Shown here: positions 46,081 through 58,282 of the stretch, piece after piece | How the letters are laid out: each line of letters starts with the position of its first letter | How positions within the stretch are numbered: position 1 is the stretch's first letter | Assembly (NCBI RefSeq): GCF_035046485.1 | Contig: NC_085137.1 | Location: 476,123,396 to 476,187,395 of the forward strand | DNA: 64,000 nucleotides | Source: Aedes albopictus | Taxonomy: Eukaryota > Arthropoda > Insecta > Diptera > Culicidae | Direction of reading: 5' to 3' | Made by a program: the position numbers and the translations under genes | The notes under the pieces: generated by a model | The model's database searches: none | Told to the model about the DNA's origin: nothing | Seen by the model: only the letters and a program-made list of their open reading frames with translations

Positions 46081-46414
46081 AACAAAATGGGTAAAAGATA
46101 AGAAAAAAATAAACAAAAAACGCGTTAAACAACAACAAAAAACATATCATCAAAAAAAACAAGGTCGCGTAAAACGAGTAAAAAAATTGGCGATCCAAAA
46201 AAAACATTTTTTCTAAAAAAAAACTCACGTTGACATTACGACACTCGGCTCAAAGTACGCGGACAACGTGGTCTACCCGCCACCGAATGATATGGCGATC
46301 TTGGCCCTTCAAAAAATAAGAAGGATGTTTCATCACCTGACTGCAGGGTTGCCCGCTTGTACATCTGAAATAGAAAATAGTATGAAATGGTGATAGGCTC
46401 ACAACAGTTACATA
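46081..46414. other. A-rich then mixed DNA, nothing recognised
   Basis: 46240-46410 has higher complexity (CTCGGCTCAAAGTACGC) but no family could be assigned. Confidence 0.3.
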
Positions 46415-47009
46415 AAGACTGCCCCAGAAAGTATGGACGCACCTAGTCTTCAGTTGTGTGGGCCTGATCGATGGCTCTTGTTTCGGGATTCATTTTGGCT
46501 GTTTCTGCTTTCTATAGGATCGAAAATTGAAGCGTTCTTTGCCACGATGAACATTGGAATTCAAAATGGTAACTTATTTGGTCATTCCCCGCTTTGTGTA
46601 AGTTAGACGGTTTTTTCTTGTGCTCAAACACCTTCATTATTTTTTTATCCAAACGAGGGTTAGCAAGTTCTTCATTTTTTACCCAATTTTTGCCTATGCT
46701 TAAACGTGTTATCCCCACCGTGGTTGCTGATTGCTGCTTGCACGATTTTCTCACTTACTCCGACCATATTTTGTTCATTTCCTAAGTGACCTTTCAAACT
46801 CTGTACATCGTTTGTGCACATTTTTTCGATGATGTTCCGCTGAAAGTTCATGTATTTTGAAACACACTGTAGGAAGCGCAAAAAACCGCTATACAAATGT
46901 TGAGAAAATAGGTTGACCAACAGGATGTAGCTTTCAAAAAGAACTAGTCATCAAGAGTTGTGAAATGCCAGTATTTTCTTACTGCGTCCATACTTTCTGG
47001 ACCGGTCTT
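46415..47009 (-). mobile_element. internally deleted mariner-like element with transposase remnant
   Basis: 595 bp. Ends are AAGACTGCCCCAGAAAGTAT followed by GGACGCA, and the complement at right with four mismatches. TA flanks at 46413-46414 and 47010-47011. On minus, two overlapping frames joined by a frameshift (46920-46672 and 46754-46512) carry a helix-turn-helix-like stretch (VGVSEKIVQAAISNHGG) and then NPRLDKKIMKVFEHKKKPSN. These resemble the DNA-binding N-terminal part of mariner/ITmD-type transposases. The DDE catalytic region is absent, so the element cannot move by itself. Confidence 0.65.
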
Positions 47010-47011
47010 TA

Positions 47012-48305
47012 ATTTCCGAAAATAAATCTCTAGACATAGGCAAAAATTACCTGAATCCTCCTGAAACAAATGGTTTCTTAACAATAAAAAACATAATACA
47101 AAAAGAGTAGACCAAATTGTGATCTTGAAATTTTCTTGCATTTAAATTAACAAAGCTAAAAAATTACAAGATCAAAATTAGTTATGGTAAATCTTACGCC
47201 GTAACGCACCATTATAAGGTGATCTACCCACGTTACGGGGCGATCGATAAAAACTTTTTAGTTTTAACATAAAGTGAGAACATAAAAAATGATGTAGGAA
47301 AAAAATGGTTAAAAGATCTTGGTCGTCCATAGGGATGTTTTAAAACAGTGGTGCTCAGGTTGAAACATATCGCGGGCCAAATTGACATTTTGCGTGTAAG
47401 CCGCGGGCCTCAGAATAGAAATGATTGTTTCAATAAAGGATAACAGAATCAATAATCATCTTCACCGATAAAATAACACTAGTTTACAAAATAAAACGAA
47501 AGTCGTGAACTTCTGTCAACGACCAACATTTTTAAAGCACAATTTAGCAGCGATTTCGAAACCGTGCTTCAATTTTTTTAAGTAGAACAGTTATTAAGTT
47601 TCAGCTCAAAATCGAGTTTTATAACTTTTTAAAATATGGAATTTACTAAAGAGTTGCGATGGAGATCGGGAGGCATTGTTCGGCGAAAAAAAAAACGAAA
47701 AGCGACCCGTGTTTGGGGCAGGTGCACATTGTCCTTCCTCGTGAAGTGATAAAAATGGATGCAAACTTGGTAGCCAACAGTATTGAAGAAAATTGAAGGA
47801 GACAAGGACTGGTTGCGGTCATTCGACGACATGGAACTGGGTGACATCATTCCGATTTTTTCTTTACATCCTAGAAGAAGTTGGGGTAATTTCACCAATG
47901 CTTTTTCATGAGGACTCCTGGAGTCTGTAATATCTGCAAATTAATCTTGTAGCTCTGGCGCAGGTCTAATATTGAAGTAAAAAAATGTTAGAAGAAAATA
48001 ATTGCAGTTCACAACAATCATTGAGCATATCTAAAATAACTGGCTTAATTACCTCAACGGCTGTCGATCACAGGTAACATACGAGACTACTCTTAGTAAA
48101 ATACATAATTAGACAACAGCTATCTAAGCTTGTAAGTATATTCACCGTATACTCTAAGTTCAATACTATAAGAAACGTGCGGCTGTTTTCGTGAGGGAGA
48201 TGGGGTCGCGAATATTGAATGCGGAATTAGAAGCGCGCGATAACTGTCGTGGTAAAGTCGAGTTTCACGGTTAATTAGACGCTCTATGCGGTTACGCGTT
48301 TAATA
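47012..48305. other. unique DNA with a possible hAT end
   Basis: 47354 reads CAGTGGTGCTCAGGTTGAAA and then CGCGGGCC, like the left end of a hAT element; no right end was found. The rest is unrecognised. Confidence 0.3.
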
Positions 48306-48800
48306 TTGAACGATCGTTACTATCGCGACCAAATAAATCATAATCGGGATGAAAACCGCGGCGTGTATTTCCATATAACTAGTGGATCATATCACCTACC
48401 AAAGGTGGCTCCAAGATCCACACCTTACCCTACCCTACTAACAAGTACTCCTTCCCAAGACAACTGTGGGGATGCTGTAGATTCGACGGTTTCTGGTAAC
48501 AATGGTTGTCGAACTAACATTCCTTCCCTTTCCCGGTGACCGTAAGGACGTGGCCGGCGCCGTTATTGACTTTAAAATATTGAACTCTCGAATTGTGCAC
48601 ATTGAGAGTGTGTAGTTTGTCCCAAGCACCATTCATTGGATCTCTGTGCAACTTCGTTTGTCTGGTCAATCACGGAGTAGCAACTACGATGTGTACGGTT
48701 ATCTTTGCTTTTGCTTTGCTTTGCTTCAGCATTTTAAGTGGTTGTTTAACTCTTTGGAGACGGAGGGAGGGGAAATTTGACTCTGGCGATTAAACCGGAC
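48306..48800. repeat. possible retroelement-derived segment
   Basis: GC-balanced text (CCCTTTCCCGGTGACCGTAA, GGACGTGGCCGGCGCC) with a 77-codon plus frame at 48306-48539 that has no recognisable domain. Its style suggests an untranslated region of a retroelement; unassigned. Confidence 0.25.
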
Positions 48801-48849
48801 ATATTAAACGTATTCGAGGCCAGCGACGTTGCGGCAGCACTGGCAAAAT

Positions 48850-49450
48850 TATTCGGCTCCAAAGGGTTAATGGGATTTCAGGCGTTTCGTTGGCTTTTTA
48901 GTGAGACTACGGCGATTTCAGGGGTGTTTTAATGATATTGAGGGGGATGTTTCAAGGGGCTTTGAGGGCGATATTCAGGGAAAGAGGTCTCAGGTACCTT
49001 AGAAGGGCGTTACGAGAGGTTTCAAGTGAATTTCAAGGCGTTTTTTATATTCTCCGGGGGTTTCAGGAGCGTTTTAAGGGTGCTACGAGAGGTTTTTGGG
49101 GTGTTTGATAGCACTTCATTGGCGTTTCAGGGGGTTTCGGGAACCTTATAAAGGCTTTCCAAAGGGTTCAGGGACACTTCAAATTGATTGTGATTGTGGG
49201 CAATTCAATGGAATTATGAATGTTTTAGGGGCATTGCATGGCATTTCAGCGGCGTTACAAGGGTTTTTGTATAGGTGTCTCTGAACATCCTAGGAAACGT
49301 CTTAAAATGCCTCAGAAATCCCTCTAAAAGCTCCACGGGCTCTATGTAATGTACCTAAGACCCTACGAAATCCCCGAAATAGCCTGCATAACGCCTTTGA
49401 AACCCGCCGAAAATCCTCAGAAACTTCTTTTTGAATTTCGTTTAATTGAT
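48850..49450. repeat. GGGGTTTCAGGGGCGTTT degenerate array, second copy
   Basis: 48880-49280 plus sense, then 49290-49440 complementary sense (CCTTTGAAACCCGCCGAAAA), giving a foldback layout paralogous to 43040-43960. Confidence 0.7.
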
Positions 49451-49964
49451 AGGCTCATGTGTCCAGTGCACTTAACGGAGCCGAAGCACTGAATAACGTT
49501 TGCTGTATTGATTTTCTTAAAATAATCACTTCAAACTCTTTCTAGCTGTTTTCTTCGGACGCAGCAGCTCCGTTGAACCTGCTGCAGCAAACGGCGCCCT
49601 TCACTCGCTCGCATGTTATTTGTTCACAGCTGTAGGTTTCTATCTATAGATATAAAAATGCAGTGGCATACGTGAGACCACGCATAACTTGCGAACGGAT
49701 GGTCAGATTTGGGTAGTCTGAGTTTTGTTCTGTTAGTTTTCACCCAACGTAAACATGTGCGCCACCACGCCACCGCGCCACGCCGCCGCCGCCGCCGCCG
49801 CCGCCGACTCGTTTTGTCCCACGCCGACGCGGACCGAGGTATACGCTGCTGTTTGTCACGCCACCGATTTTCATTTTTCGTTGAGTTGAGATAAAAAAAT
49901 CCCACGATCACTATCATAAGAGTTTGATTGCAATAATTGATTTCTCAACTCTTAGAACACACAT
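49451..49964. other. unique DNA with (CCG)n microsatellite
   Basis: (CCG)n at 49781-49806. A minus frame at 49624-49917 encodes an arginine run from it and no recognisable domain. Nothing else supported. Confidence 0.4.
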
Positions 49965-52780
49965 TCATATCTCTGAAGAAGTTTCTTCTGAGAATCTTCC
50001 AGAAGGATTCAGTGATGGCTCCTGGAGATCCACCTGGGATTCCTCCAGAAAAATCGTCAGACATGCCTCCAGGATGATTTTTTTTTCAGAAGATCTCTCA
50101 GAAACTCGACAGGAATACCTTATAAAAAAATATTTTAGGAGAATTCAGGGATGCCTACTAGAGCTACATCAGAGATTCATCCATTAGATCCTTCACGAAT
50201 TCTCATAGCAGGTCCTTCAGAGATTAGTCCGAGAGTTCCTTCATGGATTCCTTCAGAAGTTCCTTCAGGAATTCCTACAGGAATTTCTCTAGGATCTAGT
50301 CCAGGAGTTACCTCAGAGATTCCTCCAGGAGATCCATTAGAAATTCCTGGAATTTGTTCAAGAATCCCTCCTGAAATTCCGTCGGAGATTCCTCTTGGAG
50401 TTACTTCGGGAAGCCTCAAGATTAATTTGCAGAGATTCTTTCAGGAGTTCTTCAAGTTCCTTCGGTGATCTCTCCAGATTGGCAGTTCCCTAAGCTATTT
50501 ACAAGGGGAGTTCTTTCAGATATCCTTCCAGGAGTCCCTTTAAATATTCTTTCAGGAGGGTTCATAAAGGCCACCTGAAGATCCATCAAGAATCCCGTGA
50601 GAAGTTTTTTTTTTCAGGAATTCCTGCAGGAGGTTTTTAGAAATTAGTGAAGGAGTTCCTGCAGGGCTTTCTTCTGAAGTACCATTAGAAATTCCTACAG
50701 CAGATCTTTCCAGAAGTTCCATCAGGGATTCCTCCAGGAGTTTCAGGGATTCTTGCAGGTGGTTCTTCAGGGATTCCTACAGAAGTTCCTTCAGAGAATC
50801 TTCTACGAAGATCCAAGGATACCACCAGGAGAACTCAGGGATTACCCCAGAAGTATATTCAGCGATTCCTTTATAAGAGTTCCTTCCAATAGATCTTCAG
50901 CATCTCCTTAGGGGATTGTTTGAGGAGTTTCTTTGGTAATTCTTCCAGGGATCGCTCCTGGGGTTCTTTCAGATTGTAGATTGACATTGAGATTTTTTTC
51001 AGGAAGACTCACGGATGCTTTCAGGAGTTACATCAGAGATTCCTTCAGAAGCTCATTCAGGAATTCATACAGGAATCCCTTCAGGGAATCTTGTAGGAGT
51101 TACTTCAATAATTCCCTTAGGATTATAATCAGGCATATCTCCAGGATATTCTTGAGGAATCTTTCATGGAGTTTCTACGAGTATTCTTCGAGGATTTCCT
51201 TCTGGAATTCTTTAGAGAATACCTCCTGCAAATCCTTCCCCCTACCCGGAAAGATCTGCTAAAAATCCTTCGAGGATTACGCCTGGAAATCTTGTGGATA
51301 TTGCTACCGGAATTTCTTCGAGAATTCCCCTGGAATTCCTGCAAGGATTTCTCCTGTAATTTCTCCTGATGTTCTAACGAGGATTTCTCCTGAATTTTTA
51401 TCGGGTTTTCCTCCTGGAATTTCTTTGATGATTTCTCTTAGAATTCCTTCGGAGATTCTTCCTGGATTTGCTTCAGTGATTTCTCATGGAATTCCTTCAG
51501 GAGTTCTTCTGGAATTCTTTTAGGATTTCCTTCTGGAATTGCTTCAGTGATTTCTCCAAGAATTCCTTCGGAGATTTTTCCTGGAATTTCTATGGGAATT
51601 CCTCTTGAAAATCCTTCGAGTATTCTGCTTGTAAATCCTTCGGAGATGCCTCCCAGAATTCCTTCAGGAGTTCCCCCTGGGATTCCTGCAGCGATTTCTC
51701 CTTTCGGGGATTTCTCCAAGAATTGCTTCAGGAATTCTTCCAGGAATCCCATCGAATGTTCCTGCTGGACCTCCTTCAGGGATTTCTCCTGGACTTCCTT
51801 CAGAGATTTCTCATGAAACTAATTCGAAGATTCCTCTTTAAATTCATTCGGGGATTCCTTTTAGAGTTCTTTCGGGGATTTCTCCTGAAATTCTTTTGGG
51901 GATTCCTTTTGATATTTTGTCGGGGATTCCTCCTGAAATTTCTACGGGAATTCCTCTACGTTTTTTTTTCGGAGATTTATCCTGGAATTCTTTCGGGGTT
52001 TCCTCTTGGAATTTCTTCGGGAACTTCTCCAAGAATTATTTCAGGGGTTTCTCATGGAATTCCTCTTAGATAGTTTTCGATGGTTCATTCGGAGATTCCT
52101 CCTGATATTTTGTCAGGGATTCCTTCTGGATTTCCTTCGGGATTCCATCTTGAAATTCCTATGGTAATTCCTCTTCGAATTATTTCGGAGATTCCTCCTA
52201 GTATTTCTTCGGGGATCCCTCACGGAATTCTTCTGGGGATTCCGCTTAGAAATCCTCCGGGGATTCGTCATAGAGTTTCTCCGGGGATCTTCCTAGAATT
52301 CCTTCGGAGTTTCCTACTGGAATACCCTCGAGGATTCTTCATGGAATTCTTTCGGAAATTCTTCCTAGTATTCTCTCAGGGATTTCTGCTGGAATTCCTT
52401 CAGAAATTCCTTCTCGATATTTTTCGTTGATTCCTCCTTGAAATCTTTTGGAGATTCCTTCTCGAAATTCTTTAGAAATTCCCGCTAGAATTTCGTCTGG
52501 GATTCCTCCAGGAAATTCTTTGGAAATTCCTGCTGTAATTCCTTTGGGATTCCTGCTTGAATTCATTTGGGGAATCCTCCTGGAATTTATTTCGAAAACT
52601 CGTCCTGGATTTCCTTCTGAAATTCCTCAAAATTTAAAATCAGGGATTCCTTCAGAATTTTCTGCAGAGATCTCTAAAAGAGATGCTTGCACCGCCAGAA
52701 ATTCCTGCAGAACTTTCTTCATGGATTTCTTCAGGAGTTTCTTTCAGGCTCCTCCTAGAATAATATGCCAATTTTCTCTC
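49965..52780. repeat. GGAATTCC-like satellite, block C (TTCGG-rich variant)
   Basis: Degenerate units such as CCTTCGGGGATTTCTCCTGG and GAATTCCTTCAGGAGTTCC over 2.8 kb. TTCGG replaces the TCCAG common in block A, so this is a separate subfamily. Open frames on both strands (for example 52080-52430 and 50151-50468) are by-products. Confidence 0.85.
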
Positions 52781-54360
52781 TCTAGTTGATCTTGTGATTA
52801 GCGCACGGAATCGATTGGTTGATTTTTGAGGTATTGGAGGTCAATGTCATTGTTATTCAAAATAACGGCGCAATTGATATATGATGTCGATTGAATGGGC
52901 ATGAGATCGTACAATTCCGAGTGTAGATCAGCTGATTCATTATTATCTATTTAGTTCATGCACTTCCAAAGACTTTTTAAAGAAGCCAAATGAAATACAT
53001 TCAAGTACAATGAATCTTTTAGCTCAAAAAATGTAACTTACAACTATGCATGCATAACTAAGACGCTCGAATCAAACCATAATCCGGCGTAACATCCATC
53101 TCCGAAAGGGTTTTACATCCATATGTAGGCGGATCCCTAATAGCTTTTCTGTGCCGTCTGTGTGATGGAGATTTTCTTTTCAATAGGCGCACACCTTTTC
53201 CATGCTTTTCACAGACTTATTTTTCTCCTTTTTTCCTCTACGCCTCCAATGCTCACGTACAACACAATACGACTTCAACCAGCCAGCAGCCCAGCCGTCA
53301 CCTGAGGGGATTTGAAGATTGAGCCCCGGGATTGTTCCACCATCTATCGAGGGAGATCGGAGAAGCCCGACAAAAAAGGAAACCAAAGTGGAACTCGAAC
53401 TCGTTTTCCTCCATTCATGTGCTGCACGAACCGGAAAAGACACATCCACTGTAGTCGGTGTTGTACCTTGCGTATGTCGTTACGTTACAGAAGATACATT
53501 CGTACAAAGTCACCCGGTTACACTGCCGCGCCGTTGTTGTTGATGTCGCCGTGATGCTGTTGTGTGTTATTGTTGGTGAAGCATGAAATGTAATTTTATC
53601 ATGTTTCTCACGAATTGTACCACCTCTACGGCATCAGTGTTAACAACACAGAGCCCAGCTCCCTATCCTAGGAAAGTGGGGCCGACCAAATTCTATACTG
53701 TTGCATTCTACACGTCAAATGCTGCGTGGAATCGTGTGGGGTGGGGAAGAGGGATACCACATGATTGCGAAGCGAAAGGGCTCGCCTGGGAACGGTTCAG
53801 TGGTTGTGATTTGAATACATGACGTGACGTTATCTGGAAATGGGAGTAAACCTGTACTGTACGTTGCCGTTGGTTGAGTTGAGTTGAGAGCTGGGAATAG
53901 TATATGGGAATGGTTTTATTTTGTGGTTCGTTACAACTATGTGTACAAGTGGAATGGAAATGACTTTGAATTCCTCGCGACGTTACTTGCTCAACATAAT
54001 TCAGAAGGAGCTTTCACCAGTTATTGTTGGAGGTGGATCCTATGGTCTTATGGAGACTGTGTCACCAAATTTTTTAGGAGTTTTCAGTAGTGCATGTTTG
54101 TTGGATTAATGGTTATCGCCTCTGAAAGGTTCTAGAATCGATCCCATGGCCATTCCTTGCATTCTACTTTGTATCTTTGTTAGGCTGTCCCAAAAAAATC
54201 GATGTTCGAGAACTCAAGGTTCTCAACCCTAAAATGAAAAATATGCATATGTGAAGCATTTGTGTAGAACATTTTGATTGAAAAAAAAATAAAGACTACA
54301 CTTGGGCGATTTTTGAAAAAAATGACCTTTCTGATGAATATTCTCAAAAAAATTTTTTTT
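52781..54360. other. unique DNA, nothing recognised
   Basis: Balanced composition, with several short overlapping frames between 53180 and 54110, none with known motifs. It may include non-coding conserved or intronic sequence. Confidence 0.35.
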
Positions 54361-55300
54361 TGCCTTCCTCGTACACCCAAGAGTACGAAAGGCTATATGT
54401 TCACTTAAAAACCTATTTCGTTATAATGCTCGGAGAATCAATTCGCATATAGGGGCTGTCCATAAACCACGTGGTCATGAGGGGGGGGGGGGGGGGGGGT
54501 TCGGCCAATGACCATTTAGTATGGACGAAAAAAAAAATTTGTATGGACTAATGACCACGCGGGGGGGGGGGGGGGGGGGGTTGAGAAGTCCCAAAAAAAT
54601 GACCACGTGGTTTATGGACAGCCCCATACCAATCTCCTCAGTTCGACGAATTGAGATGATGTCTGTGTGTATGTATGTCTGTGCACGAAAAAGGTCACTC
54701 ACTTTTAAGACACTTTCCATTGACCGATTTTTCTGGATACCAGAAATTCCATGATGTCGGCCCAAAATTCAAGATGGCAGCCTAATATTCAAGATGGCAG
54801 CTCCAAATTCAAGATAGCGACTGTTCAATAGAGTTTCAGGCTCCAAAACCATGCAATACCCCATATTTGGTATGAGAAAAATGTCTGGAGTCCAAAAATT
54901 TCGACCAGAACGTCCAAGATGGCGGTCTGAAACCCAAAATGGCAGTCCAAAATCTAAGATGGCGGCGTTTGTTTAATGGAGTTTAAGGTCCTAAAACCAT
55001 GCAATATGGGTATATTTGGTATGAGAAAGTTGTCTGGAATCAAAAAATGACGACCAGAATTTCCAATATGGCGGAATTCAATCAAAATGGCGGCCCAATA
55101 TTCACGATTGCTGTTCTATTTTAAGTGTTCGAGGCTCAACCATCAACAGCCAGATAAACTATATGATTTCTGGTGCCATGAAGTGGATTTTTGTTGAACT
55201 TATGAACATGTCACTTGAGTTTTGTTGAAATGGGTTTTCGAAGGCACGTGAAAGACGTCATCGCCGCTAGGTGCATTAATTTAGGTTTTTCGTAAGAACA
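54361..55300 (+). mobile_element. satellite-bearing element, AAGATGGCGGC variant, second copy
   Basis: Starts TGCCTTCCTCGTACACCCAA, followed by the usual leader. From 54770 to 55110 it carries CAAGATGGCGGC/CAAGATGGCAGC repeats and AAACCATGCAATA phrases as at 34612-35932. It ends near CGCTAGGTGCATTAATTTAGG. Interrupted by the MITE at 54452. Confidence 0.75.
54452..54625. mobile_element. short GGGGCTGTCC MITE, TSD ATA
   Basis: 174 bp. GGGGCTGTCCATAAACCACG ends with perfect inversion and two long G-runs inside. Flanked by ATA (54449-54451 and 54626-54628). The paralogous empty site near 57075 reads TATATACCAATC, confirming a single ATA before insertion. Confidence 0.92.
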
Positions 55301-55985
55301 CGTTTTTGGCAGGAACACGTCTAAAGATTTCTCCAAGCGTCACTTAAGACGATATACATGTACAAGTATTACATTTTGTTCATTGGTTCCTCCAGAGTTT
55401 CTTTCAAGTGTTCCTGGATCTTCTTTGTAAGTTTCTCAACAAACTTCTGAAATTATTTATCCTTAAACAAGTTCACGGCTTGTTATGACGACCAGTTCAC
55501 GGATTTCTTTAGAAATTCCTCCTTTCTTCCTTCGCGTATTTCTTAAAACATTGCAGAAGGCATTAATCTACGAATAATACCAGGATTTTCTGAACAGAAA
55601 TATTTACTGTGGAATTTCACCAGGAACTTATCTAAAAATTTCTCATTAAGTTCTTCAAAGATTCTAAGATAATTCCTCAAAAATGTCTTCAGGAGTTCTC
55701 AGAATAATTTTGAAATGCTACAGGAAAACCAACGGGAGGTGGAGGCTCATCCAGAGATTTCTAAAAAAAAATCCTCCAGTTATTCCTCCATTGATTGCCT
55801 ACGATTACATCAGTCTAAGATACCTTGAAGGAATCTTCAAGCTGATACTTTCAAATTTTTTTTTCTGGTTATGCTTCAGGATTGTTTTCCAAAGTTTCTC
55901 TCAGTAATTTCAGCATAAATTTCTCCAGAATCTATTCTTTTTTATGGGTTCTACTATGAATAGCTGGTTCTTTTGTTCACCAAGA
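55301..55985. repeat. decayed GGAATTCC-like tract
   Basis: Scattered CCTCCAGAGTTTC, TTTCTTCAAG and AATTCCTCC words; period no longer clear. The frame at 55683-55907 is not a recognised gene. Confidence 0.45.
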
Positions 55986-56010
55986 TTTTTTTTTTTTTTT
56001 TTTTTATCTG

Positions 56011-56063
<53 letters not shown>

Positions 56064-56067
56064 TTTT
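55986..56067. repeat. poly(T)/poly(A) palindrome
   Basis: A T-run of about 20, a 9 bp spacer, an A-run of about 45, then a T-run of 8. Could form a hairpin; run lengths may be assembly-sensitive. Confidence 0.9.
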
Positions 56068-56102
56068 AAATTCTTAAAAATTAGTTCCTGTGGAAATGTT
56101 AT

Positions 56103-56425
56103 TGTTGAGGCACCGCTGGCAACCTTGCCGTAACTGCACTATCACAGCGATACAACGAAATGTCAGATCAGCAAGGTGCATTGTCATGCTAGGAGACGAT
56201 AACAAACGTAAACAAGTCGGTGATATTTTCTAGAAAGATTTCGGTATTAAAGGGATTAGACTCAGTCTGCCTTTATTGCATTAATTGTTGCACAAATCGA
56301 AGTCATGTAAGTACATAAATTAAGAGAAAAGTGGATTTACTATAAAATTTAATAAATTCCAGTTTTGAGCTGCTTGAGAACAAACCCCAGCTGTTACGAA
56401 AACTCAGTTCTACCCTACCATAACA
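56103..56425. mobile_element. solo LTR, 5 bp TSD GTTAT
   Basis: 323 bp beginning TGTTGAGGCACCG and ending CTACCATAACA, with the TG...CA termini expected of an LTR. Flanked by GTTAT at 56098-56102 and 56426-56430. No internal retroelement sequence adjoins. The short length and TGTTGAGG start suggest a Ty1/copia-like family (inferred). Confidence 0.7.
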
Positions 56426-56430
56426 GTTAT

Positions 56431-56972
56431 GTTTCTTCAGCATTTTCTTCGGCAATTTCTCCAAATAGTCCTTCGGGAATTGTTGTATACCAATTCCTTC
56501 AGCAATTAATTAAAAGAATCTTCTGAGAATTCCAAAAGTGATATCTCCGGGATCTCCAAGGTTTCCTCCAGAAAATCCTACAGGGATCTCTCAGAAATTA
56601 TTGAGGAATATCTGCAAGATTTCCAAAAGTACATTCGTTTACAGTGATTTCAACAAACATTTCCTTCTAAAGTTCCTCTTTTCTCCAGGAATCTCTTCAG
56701 AAATTTATCAAGTAATTTGTTATTTACTATTAGTTTCAGAATGACTCCAGAAGATTCTATTGATATTTTTCTGTACGAAATATTTTAAGAAGTTTCTTCA
56801 GATATTCTCCCAGGCTTTCTTTCAGGAATTCATCCAGATGTAACTTCAAATATGTATTACCTCTGGAATTTTTGTCCAAGATTCCCTCCAGAGAATTGTC
56901 AAGAATTTCTCCTTCGAATCTCCTTTAGACAATCCTCCAGAGATTTATCCAGAACTTCCTTTAGGGATTCTT
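56431..56972. repeat. decayed GGAATTCC-like tract
   Basis: Degenerate TTCCTTCAG, CCTCCAGAGA and AATTTCTCC words, the continuation of 55301-55985 across the solo LTR. Confidence 0.5.
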
Positions 56973-57114
56973 TCAATATGTTTTTGCCTTTCTCGTACAC
57001 CAAGGTGTACCGAAAGGCTATATGTTCACTCCAAAAACGAAAATTTGATAGAGCCTCCGGAGGGGTCAAGTCTTATATACCAATCGACTCAGCTCGACGA
57101 ATTGAGGTGATGTC

Positions 57115-57178
57115 TGTGTGTGTGTATGTGTGTGTGTGTGTGTGTGTGTATGTGTGTGTGTGTGTGTATGTGTGTGTA
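57115..57178. repeat. (TG)n microsatellite
   Basis: TG dinucleotides with TATG interruptions inside the element leader. Confidence 0.95.
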
Positions 57179-58282
57179 CAAAAAAACTCACATCACTTTT
57201 TGGCAGTAAACCTCAACCGATTTTATTGACCGACGGTTCATTCGACGCAGAATCTGGTCCCATTGTTTCCAATTGAAAATGGTTCAGATCGGTCCAACCG
57301 TTCCGGAGTTATGGCCATTTAGGTGTTCCGGACCGGTACCCCAGGAAGGGGCCAGATATGAAAACGCTACAAACCCATCCATGCGGCACATCAAACTACG
57401 GCATTTTCGATAACTTGATGAATGGTAAGCAGAAAAATAGTCTCAGACCACATCTGAACCGGTAGTGTCCCGGAACCGGCTCCGGGTGTGCCGCCGGAAG
57501 TGACCAAACGTAAAAGTGAACTAAACCCATGCATGCGACATATCAAACCGCGGCTTTTTCGATAACGTGGTGAACAGTAAGTAGGAAAACATTCTCAGAC
57601 CATATCGGAACCGGTAGTGTTCCGGAACCGGTTGCAAATGTCCCGCCGGAAGTGGCCAAGTATTAAAGTTAACCAAACCCATGGATGCGACATATCAAAT
57701 AGTGCCTTTTTTGATATCCTGATGAACAGTAAGCAGGATAATATTCTCAGACCATATCTGAACCTGTTGCGTCCCGGAACCGGTTCCGGGTGTCCCGTCG
57801 GAAGTGGCCAAATATAAAATTGAAATAAAACCATGCATGTGACATATCAAATCACAGCTTTTTCGATAACCTGATGAACAGTTAGCAGGAAAGCATTCTC
57901 AGACCATATCGGAACCGGTTCCAGATGTTCCGCCGGAGGTGGCATAGTATGAAAATTAATTAAACCCATGCAAGGGACATATCAAATCGTGGCTTTTTTG
58001 ATATCCTGATGAACAGTAAGCAGGAAAATATTTTCAGAACATATCTGAATCGGTTGTGATCCAGAACCGGTTCCGGGTGTCACGCCGGCCAAATATAAAA
58101 GGGAACCAAACCCATGGGGACAACCGGTAGTGTTCCACAACCGATTACGGTTGCCCCATCGGAAGTGGTCAAATGTAAAGGAGAACCAAACCCATAAATT
58201 CGACACATTTAATTACTTTTTAGGTAAGTTGATGAACGGTTAACAAAAAAAAAATCATAGACCATACTTTGGAAAACCAATA

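Noticed and set aside
49624..49917. Arginine-run protein on minus
   Set aside because: The run is a (CCG)n microsatellite and the flanks show no domain.
53180..54110. Cluster of 60-90-codon frames on both strands
   Set aside because: Overlapping frames without motifs, splice signals or consistent strand; left as unique DNA.
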